A DNA stretch of 13,443 nt from JBGTBQ01 sp041749275 (lineage in GTDB: Bacteria; Acidobacteriota; Blastocatellia; Pyrinomonadales; Pyrinomonadaceae), in assembly GCA_041749275.1 (NCBI GenBank), contig JBGTBQ010000071.1, forward strand, positions 1 to 13,443, given 5' to 3'. Shown here piece after piece: positions 1 to 5,900 of this stretch. The position numbers and the translations under genes were made by a program. The notes beneath the pieces were generated by a model. That model was given only the letters and a program-made list of their open reading frames with translations. It had not been told where the DNA came from and searched no databases. Numbering within the stretch: the first letter of the stretch is position 1; each line of letters starts with the position of its first letter.

Positions 1-146
1 CTATAACAGTGAGCGGCGACAGCAGTCGCTCGCTTACAAGACGCCGGAAGCAGTTTACAAGCAGCTCACCGGCTAATGTCAGGCAGCGCGGTTCCACCTT
101 ACACAGACCGAAGTTTGGTCTTGACAATGGGGTACGCCTTAGCTCA
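1..146 (+). mobile_element. Right end of an IS3-family insertion sequence (boundary approximate)
   Basis: The transposase tail stops at 76 and is followed by a short non-coding stretch, as in IS3-family elements. Near-palindrome 105-121 (AGACC...GGTCT) is followed by TTGACAATGGGG. Read on the other strand, the stretch from 146 back begins TGAGCTAAGG and contains ACCCCATTGTC, a pattern I associate with IS3-family terminal repeats that start with TG. The outer tip could be at 146 (ending CTCA) or at 126 (ending GACA). The left end and any target duplication are outside the window, so the boundary is an inference. Confidence 0.4.
2..76 (+). CDS. IS3-family transposase (OrfB/integrase), C-terminal tail, partial
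   Basis: Reading from base 2 gives 24 codons and a TAA stop; the start lies left of the window. The peptide YNSERRQQSLAYKTPEAVY matches the usual end of IS3-family DDE integrases, where the pattern is YNxERPHQSLxYxTPxEVY. The final catalytic Glu of the DDE triad would lie further upstream and is not visible. In the full-length protein this domain joins and cuts the IS ends. Only the tail is present, so I cannot say whether the element is intact. The sequence is too short to name the IS, but the motif is characteristic, so the family call is fairly safe. Confidence 0.75.
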   Translation, partial: YNSERRQQSLAYKTPEAVYKQLTG

Positions 147-254
147 GCTTACGGAAGAAGATGGAAGAAGGAGCCGCTGCTTAAGTCGGAGGGCGACCCG
201 CGCCGGCGGCAGCCGCGAGAGGCGCGCGAGCCTTCTTCAAGCATCAGGAATTTT

Positions 255-1064
255 ATGACCCCACCGAAGCCGACCTACCCCGCCGCGAACGATCAGTGGC
301 TCTTCCTGCCGCAGCCGAACCCGGCGGCTGAAATACGGCTCTTCTGTTTTCCTTTCGCCGGTGGCAGCGCGATGATCTACCGCGACTGGGTAGGCGGCCT
401 CCCCAAGTTTGTCGAAGTCTGTGCGGTGCAACTCCCCGGTCGCGGCCGGCGCTTGAGCGAGGCCCCTTTCAGGCAGCACGGGGCGTTGATCCCCGAAATG
501 ATGTCCGCGCTCGCGCAGTACCTCGACAAGCCGTTCGCGTTCTTCGGACACAGCATGGGCGCCACCCTCGCCTTCGAGATCTCCCGCCGCCTGCGAGTTG
601 CATCCGTCGCCGGCCCCGTAGACCTCTTCGTCTCGGGCAGCCGCGCGCCGCAGCTCCCGGGCAGGACCCCGCCCACCTACGACCTGCCGGAGCCGGCATT
701 CATTGAAGAGTTGCGCCAACTGAACGGCACGCCACAGGAGGTGCTTGATCACCCCGAGTTGATGGAGGTGTTGATCCCCCTGCTCCGCGCCGACTTCGAG
801 TTGGTGCAGACCTACGCCTACGGCGAAGAGCCGCCGCTCGCCTGCCCCATCACGGCCTTCGGCGGGAGAGATGACGGACAAGTCTCGCTGGAGGACTTGG
901 AGGGATGGCGAGCACAGACGAGCGCGGGGTTCTCCATGCACGTACTGCCCGGCGACCACTTCTTCCTTCTGACGGCGACACAAACCTTGCTGCGTATCAT
1001 CTCCGAAACTCTTCAGCGCGTCGCGCGTGGGGGCGCGCGGTCGCCGCGCGCCCCCGACCCTTAA
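255..1064 (+). CDS. Type II thioesterase (alpha/beta hydrolase, NRPS/PKS editing)
   Basis: Stand-alone thioesterase of 269 residues, the usual size for the family. It hydrolyses wrong or stalled acyl groups from phosphopantetheine arms of carrier domains in the cytoplasm. The N-terminal strand reads LFCFPFAGGSA (29-39). The nucleophile motif is GHSMG with Ser100, the acid is Asp206 or Asp207 in GGRDDG, and the catalytic His is His235 in GDHFFL, so the triad looks complete. I chose ATG 255 because AGGA lies 5 bases upstream and the family homology starts just after it. The frame stays open to base 9, but that extension runs through the IS end and is not protein-like. It probably serves the NRPS downstream. 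The last codons form a perfect GC hairpin (1029-1055). The C-terminal tail rich in Arg, Pro and Gly is probably not functional. Confidence 0.9.
   Translation: MTPPKPTYPAANDQWLFLPQPNPAAEIRLFCFPFAGGSAMIYRDWVGGLPKFVEVCAVQLPGRGRRLSEAPFRQHGALIPEMMSALAQYLDKPFAFFGHSMGATLAFEISRRLRVASVAGPVDLFVSGSRAPQLPGRTPPTYDLPEPAFIEELRQLNGTPQEVLDHPELMEVLIPLLRADFELVQTYAYGEEPPLACPITAFGGRDDGQVSLEDLEGWRAQTSAGFSMHVLPGDHFFLLTATQTLLRIISETLQRVARGGARSPRAPDP
1029..1055 (+). terminator. Perfect 12-bp GC hairpin at the 3' end of the thioesterase gene (terminator-like, no U-tract)
   Basis: GGGGGCGCGCGG (1029-1040) pairs without mismatch with CCGCGCGCCCCC (1044-1055) across a 3-base TCG loop. It lies inside the last codons of the thioesterase gene, just before TAATAA. 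No T-run follows, so it is not a canonical intrinsic terminator. It could pause polymerase, protect a 3' end or partly insulate the amidohydrolase gene. The structure is seen directly; the function is inferred. Confidence 0.45.
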
Positions 1065-1278
1065 TAAGTCGCGTCCCAGCGCGGCGATTCCATCTCCGCC
1101 GAAATGTTGTAGAATGCCGGCGAAGGTCTCTCCGGCGGGGTCGCTCGGTCGGAAAAGAGGAAGCCTTACTTGTAAGTCTGCGTCTGGGGGGCTGGGCCCT
1201 TGCTTCGACGCGCGCCGTGCTTATTTCAACTGACCGAAACCGCCGCATTCCGACACTTGTGCGAGGTCGCTATTTCTG
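1065..1278 (+). other. Intergenic gap between thioesterase and amidohydrolase genes
   Basis: This 214-base gap contains no ORF with family features. Two weak inverted repeats are visible: CGGCG 1082-1086 with CGCCG 1097-1101, and GCCGG 1116-1120 with CCGGC 1132-1136. I found no convincing -35/-10 pair. Whether the amidohydrolase has its own promoter or is co-transcribed with the thioesterase cannot be told from the sequence. Confidence 0.5.
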
Positions 1279-2454
1279 ATGAGCCCTAAATCATCTTCGT
1301 GGATCATTGACGCCGACAGTCACATCACGGAGCCTCCTGACCTTTGGACGAGCCGCGTCGCTTCCAAGTGGGGTGACCTCGTGCCGCACGTGGCGTGGGA
1401 TGAGGAGAACAACGAGCAATCGTGGTTCGTCGGAGACGAGAGGGTGTTCAGCGTCGGCGGCGCCGCCATGGCCGGATGGGAGCAGCCTTTTCCGACGCGC
1501 CCGCCGACTTACGAGGACGCCCACCCGGCTTCTTACGACGCCAACGCGCGCCTCAAGATGATGGATGAGATCGGCATCTACGCGCAGGTTCTCTACCCAA
1601 ACATCTGCGGGTTCGCGGGGCAGTCTTTCCTCTTCCTCAAGGACGACGAACTGATACTGGAATGCGTTCGGGCCTACAACGATTTTCAGGTCGATTGGAT
1701 TCAACCGGCGCGGGAGAGATTCGTCCCCGTCACTGTCATCCCGTTCTGGGACATCCAAGCCTCGGTGAAAGAGGTGGAGCGGTGCGCGCGGAAAGGACAC
1801 GCGGGGATTCTCTTCTCCGGAAGTCCGCAGAAGTTCGGCCAGCCCTATATCGGAGACCGCCACTGGGATCCTCTGTGGTCAATCGCGCAGGAGGCGGGGT
1901 TGCCCATCAGTTTCCACATCGGCGGCGGCGACGCCCCCGAATCTTACTCGCCCGAGCGATTAGAGGTCAGCGGCTTCCCCGCCGCCTTCGCACTCGTCAC
2001 CATCGGGTTCCTGCTCGGGAACTGCATGCAGGTGTCCGACCTGCTGCTGTCGGGCGTCCTGCCGCGCTTCCCCGGGATCAAGTTCGTATGCGTAGAGAGC
2101 GGCATCGGCTGGATACCCTTTCTGCTTGAGGCGCTCGACCACGAGTTTCATTACGTGGGGCTCGCGCAGAGCCGCCCGGAGTTCGAAATGCTGCCGAGCG
2201 AATATTTCCGCCGTCACGTCTACGCCTGTTTCTCTTACGAGAAGGTCGGCCCCGAAAGATTGCTGGATAAGGTGGGGGTCGAAAACGTTCTGTTCGAGAC
2301 CGACTTCCCGCACCCCGGTTGCCTTTACGGCAACGTCACCGAGACGATAGAGGCCAACCTCAGCAGTCAGCCCGCAGAGGTGCGACACCGCCTCCTCTTC
2401 AAGAATGCCGCCGAGTTGTACGGGATCAAGTTCACGCCGCCCAAGACGGCTTAA
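1279..2454 (+). CDS. Amidohydrolase family 2 metal-dependent hydrolase/decarboxylase (ACMSD-like TIM barrel)
   Basis: A protein of 391 residues, typical for this family, which includes ACMSD-type decarboxylases and other metal-dependent C-C or C-N hydrolases (Amidohydro_2). Metal-site signatures are visible in order: DADSHITEP with Asp13 and His15, FHIGGG with His213, ESGIGWIPFLLEAL with Glu273, and FETDFPHP with Asp342. The DxDSHxxEP opening is the variant seen in many environmental members. The start ATG 1279 has GAGG at 1263-1266, a long but acceptable spacing. Stop is TAA. There is no signal peptide, so it is cytosolic. The substrate cannot be read from the sequence. Its place between the thioesterase and NRPS genes suggests a precursor or tailoring step, such as hydrolysis or decarboxylation of a pathway intermediate, but an unrelated catabolic role is possible. 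Confidence 0.88.
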   Translation: MSPKSSSWIIDADSHITEPPDLWTSRVASKWGDLVPHVAWDEENNEQSWFVGDERVFSVGGAAMAGWEQPFPTRPPTYEDAHPASYDANARLKMMDEIGIYAQVLYPNICGFAGQSFLFLKDDELILECVRAYNDFQVDWIQPARERFVPVTVIPFWDIQASVKEVERCARKGHAGILFSGSPQKFGQPYIGDRHWDPLWSIAQEAGLPISFHIGGGDAPESYSPERLEVSGFPAAFALVTIGFLLGNCMQVSDLLLSGVLPRFPGIKFVCVESGIGWIPFLLEALDHEFHYVGLAQSRPEFEMLPSEYFRRHVYACFSYEKVGPERLLDKVGVENVLFETDFPHPGCLYGNVTETIEANLSSQPAEVRHRLLFKNAAELYGIKFTPPKTA

Positions 2455-2620
2455 GGGGCGCGGATTATCCCGGCGTGAGCGCGAGGGTGCAGGAGCGCGT
2501 ACAGGTCGAGGCCGGAGGAGCGACGAGGCGCGTCACTCTGCGCCGGGAGGCGAAAAGAGGCCGATTCCGGAGCCGTTTGTCCACCTGAATGGATAAGAAT
2601 CCGACTCCTCATTTTTAACG
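2455..2620 (+). other. Non-coding stretch after the amidohydrolase gene
   Basis: This stretch lies between the amidohydrolase stop and the terminator stem. I see no ORF with protein-like features, no RNA gene and no strong repeat. Together with the terminator, promoter and leader listed separately, it makes up the gap of about 500 bases before the NRPS. Confidence 0.5.
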
Positions 2621-2648
2621 ACGCCCGGCCTTCAACGGGCGTATTTTA
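2621..2648 (+). terminator. Probable intrinsic terminator downstream of the amidohydrolase gene
   Basis: ACGCCCG (2621-2627) pairs perfectly with CGGGCGT (2636-2642) around an 8-base loop and is followed by ATTTTAG. An ATTTTTAA run precedes the stem at 2611-2618, so it may also work weakly on the other strand. It lies about 170 bases after the amidohydrolase stop and about 30 bases before the NRPS promoter, where a boundary between two transcripts would be expected. The stem is short and the U-tract is only four bases. Confidence 0.6.
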
Positions 2649-2675
2649 GTGTAAACTTTCGCCGATGAAGCATCG

Positions 2676-2703
2676 TTGACAATGCCGACGGCGGATGCAT
2701 AAT
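2676..2703 (+). promoter_or_regulatory. Sigma70-type promoter for the NRPS operon
   Basis: Exact consensus -35 TTGACA (2676-2681), then a 16-base spacer, then CATAAT (2698-2703), which matches the -10 consensus at five of six bases. The surroundings are AT-rich compared with the rest of the window. Transcription would begin near 2710, leaving a leader of about 250 nt before the NRPS start codon. It sits directly after the terminator that ends the upstream block. Confidence 0.65.
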
Positions 2704-2787
2704 TTTGACTTGTCCCTGAGCACCACGGGTGGCTGGTTCCTCAAGCACGCCAGTTCCATTTAATAATCATGGCCGCCGCCAACATTG

Positions 2788-2879
2788 ATCAGGAGGTGAT
2801 CCTGGTGAGGAGATTTCTCCCGACATTTGCAGGCACTGTGTCGCGCCCCCCGGACGCAGTGCGCGCCGGAGAGCTGGCG
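2788..2879 (+). promoter_or_regulatory. Structured 5' leader with three successive hairpins, one holding a near-perfect SD
   Basis: Hairpin 1: CAGGA (2790-2794) pairs with TCCTG (2800-2804), extendable with a U-G and an A-U pair to 2788-2806. It encloses AGGAGGTGATC, a near-perfect complement of the 16S rRNA 3' end. Hairpin 2: GCACTGTGTC (2833-2842) pairs with GACGCAGTGC (2853-2862), ten pairs including one G-U, around a C-rich 10-base loop. Hairpin 3: CGCCGG (2864-2869) pairs with CTGGCG (2874-2879) around AGAG, with one G-U. No U-tract follows any of them and I recognise no known riboswitch. The order suggests translational or attenuation-type control of the NRPS. Confidence 0.4.
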
Positions 2880-2945
2880 GGTGAGACGACAAACCGCCCG
2901 CCGCCACGGCCCTGCGCCTTCATCGCCGGGCACCGAAAGTTGTAG
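2805..2945 (+). CDS. Possible 46-residue leader ORF upstream of the NRPS
   Basis: A GTG codon at 2805 follows AGGAGG (2791-2796) by 8 bases, the best Shine-Dalgarno match in the window. The frame runs 46 codons to TAG (2943-2945), ending 16 bases before the NRPS ATG. The peptide starts MRRFLPTFAGTVSRPPDAV and ends FIAGHRKL, and is basic and Pro-rich with one Cys. There is no signal peptide or known family. An ATG at 2769 in the same frame could extend it but has no SD. Third codon positions are moderately GC-rich, which does not separate coding from background here. It may be a leader peptide coupling ribosomes to the NRPS start, or chance. Confidence 0.3.
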   Translation: MRRFLPTFAGTVSRPPDAVRAGELAGETTNRPPPRPCAFIAGHRKL

Positions 2946-2948
2946 AAC

Positions 2949-2961
2949 GAGGGAGTCATTG
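2949..2961 (+). promoter_or_regulatory. Ribosome binding site of the NRPS gene
   Basis: GAGGGAG at 2949-2955 lies six bases before ATG 2962. It settles the NRPS start: the frame stays open upstream to a TTG at 2827, but the 45 residues in between are Arg/Pro-rich, without condensation-domain features, and that TTG has no SD. Confidence 0.75.
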
Positions 2962-5900
2962 ATGAGCAGGCAGAACGTCGAGGCGATCTTTACTTTATCA
3001 CCGCCGCAACAAGGGATGCTTTTCGATACGCTACGATCCCCGCGGTCGGGGGTGCACGTCGAGCAGGTGGTCTTCGACTTCAAAGGGGTAATCAATCCCG
3101 ACGCCTTCAGCGAGGCATGGGCGCGCACGGTAGGCCGCCACCAGACCCTGCGTTCGGGCTTCGTCTGGCAGCAGCAGGATGAGCCTTTGCAGGTCGCGCT
3201 GCGGCGGGTGGAAGTTCCCTTGGAGCAGTACGACTGGCGCGCGCTCGGCGCGGAGGAGCGGCGCGCGCGCATGGAGATGTACCTCGACGAAGACCGGCGT
3301 CGAGGCTTTAAGCTGACGAAGCCTCCGCTCATGCGGCTGGCGCTTTTCCAAATTGGTGACGAGGAGTCCACCTTCGTCTGGACGCACCACCACATCCTGC
3401 TCGACGGGTGGAGCCTGGCGTCCGTCTTCAAAGAGTTCCTCGGCTTCTACCAGGCGATCTGCGAGGGCCGTGAACTACGCCTGGCGGACGCCCCGGCATA
3501 CAAAGACTACGTCACGTGGCTGAAGAAGCAGGATGTGCAGGTGGCCGAGGAGTTCTGGCGCGACGTGCTGCGCGGCTTCGACCGTCCGACCCCGTTGGGT
3601 AAAGAGGCGGAGTCCGACCAACAGTTCGAGGACGGTGAGATTTACGGCGAGGAGCGGGCGGAGCTGCCGGAGCAGCTCACGACCGCGCTCCGTGCGTCGG
3701 CGGTGCGAAGGCAATGCACGCTCAGCACCCTCGTCTACGGCGCTTGGGCCTTACTGCTCAACCGCTACAGCGGCGACGAGGACGTAGCCTTCGGGGTAAC
3801 CGTCGCCGGTCGCCCGACCGAACTGCCCGACATTGAGTCGGCCGTCGGCGTCTACATCAACACGCTGCCGGTGCGCGTGCGTGTGCCCTCGCGCGCACCT
3901 CTCGGAGGATTCATCGAGCGGCTGCGGGAGTACAACCTCAGGCTCCGGTCGTTCGAGTACACCTCCGGCGCGCAGATACGCGAGTGGAGCCAAGTGCCCG
4001 GCGCGCTGCCGCTATACGAGAGCTTGGTCGTCTACGAGAACTACCCGGTTGACATCGACGCAACGCAGTTGGATGAACTCCCCTTCGGGATAGACCGCGT
4101 GCAGATCAAGGGGGCGCGCACACAGTATGCCCTGACCCTGCTCGCCTCTGCCGGCAGTGGAATGTCGTTCCGGCTCATCTACGACCGCCGCCGCTTCGCA
4201 GGCTCCGATCTGGGGCGCGCGCTCAAGCATCTCACCGAATTTTTGGCCGCGATGGCCGACGGGCAGGAGCACACGCTCGCCGAACTGCTTGAGAAAGTAC
4301 CCGCGAGCGAATGTCCGAGCGTCAGGCCGGCGCGGGTCGGCGGCGCGCTCCCCAAGGATGCCAACTTCGTGCCCCCGCGGACGCCTCTGGAAGAGATCGT
4401 GGCCGGCATCTGGACGCACCTGCTCGGCGTGCCGGTCAGCATCCACGACAACTTCTTCGAGGTCGGCGGCCACTCGCTGCTTGCCACGCAGATGATCTCG
4501 ACGCTGAACGAAGCCTTCAGCGTCGAACTGCCGTTGAGCAGCCTCTTCGAGTCGCCGACGGTGGCCGACCTTGCCGCCGCCATTGCCTCGCAAAAGAGCG
4601 GCGATGCGGAGACCGGCCTCACGGTCGCGCCGCTCCCCTCGATTAAACCCGACCCGCGGAGCACTCACCTGCCGTTCCCGCTCACTGACATTCAGCAGGC
4701 GTACTGGGTCGGGCGCAAGGGCGACTTCGAGTTGGGTAACATCGCGACGCACGTCTACACGGAGATCGAGGGCGAGGGTCTCGACCTCGAAAGATTCGAG
4801 CGCGCGTGGCAGCGCCTCGTCGAGCGCCACGACATGCTCCGCGCCGTCATCCTGCCAGACGGGCGGCAGCAGATTCTTGAGGAAGTCCCGCCGTACCGGA
4901 TCGAAGTGCAGGACTTGAGGGGCGTGGACGGGCAAAAGGTCGCTTACGGGTTGGACGCCGTCCGCCGCCGGATGTCGCATCAGGTTTTGAACCCCGAGGA
5001 GTGGCCGCTCTTCGAGATTTGCGCGACACTGTTGGACGGCGGGCGGGTCAGGGTCCACATCAGTTACGACCTGCTGATCGCCGATGGCCGCAGCACGCAG
5101 GTACTCTCGCGCGAACTCGGCCTGCTCTACCACAACCCGGACGCGGTGCTCAAACCGATTGACCTCTCCTTCCGCGACTACGTGCTCGCCGAGAACGACC
5201 TGCGGGAGACGCCCCTCTATCAGCAGTCGGTCGAGTACTGGAAGAAGCGCGTGCCGGAGTTGCCGCCGGCCCCCGACCTCCCCCTCGCCGCGGCCCCTTC
5301 GTCGCTGGCGCGACCGCAGTTCACGCGCCGCGGCGACCGGCTGGAGCGGGAGACATGGCAGCGCCTCAAGGCGCGCGCCGCGCGCCTTGGCATCACGCCC
5401 TCCACCCTGCTGCTCGCGGCCTTCGCCGAGTGCCTGACAATGTGGAGCAAGTCCCCACGCTTCACGATCAACCTCACGCTCTTCAACCGGCTGCCACTCC
5501 ACCCGCAGGTCAACGACATCATCGGCGACTTCACCTCGCTCACGCTCCTTGCGGTAGACACCGCCGCGCTCGACACCTTCGAGGCGCGGGCCAAGCGCTT
5601 GCAGGAGCAGCTCTGGCAGGACATGGAGCACCGCTACATCAGCGGCGTGCGTGTCCTCCGCGAGCTGAACCGGATGCAGCGCGGCGGCTTCCAGGCCCTC
5701 ATGCCCGTCGTCTTCACGAGCACGATCTCGCTCGACAGCGTGGCGCAGGCCGCGGCCGAGCCGGCGCTCCCGGTCACGACCGTCTACACCATCGGGCAGA
5801 CCCCGCAAGTGTGGCTCGACAATCAGGTGGCGGAGCACGACGGCGCCCTCACGTTCAACTGGGATGCCGTGGAAGGTCTCTTTCCCGAAGGGTTGCTCGA

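Noticed and set aside
121..149. TTGACA near the IS end as an outward promoter for the thioesterase
   Set aside because: The hexamer is perfect but no -10-like sequence lies 15-19 bases downstream (CTCAGCTT region). It may simply be part of the IS end.
9..254. N-terminal extension of the thioesterase frame to near the left edge
   Set aside because: It passes through the IS3 transposase tail in another frame and the IS end, has no thioesterase features, and an SD plus ATG at 255 gives a normal-length protein.
237..983. 248-codon minus-strand frame opposite the thioesterase
   Set aside because: The plus strand carries a complete catalytic triad and family motifs; the minus frame has none.
2827..2961. 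Upstream TTG start for the NRPS
   Set aside because: No SD, and the 45 extra residues are Arg/Pro-rich with no condensation-domain similarity. ATG 2962 has a well-spaced GAGGGAG.
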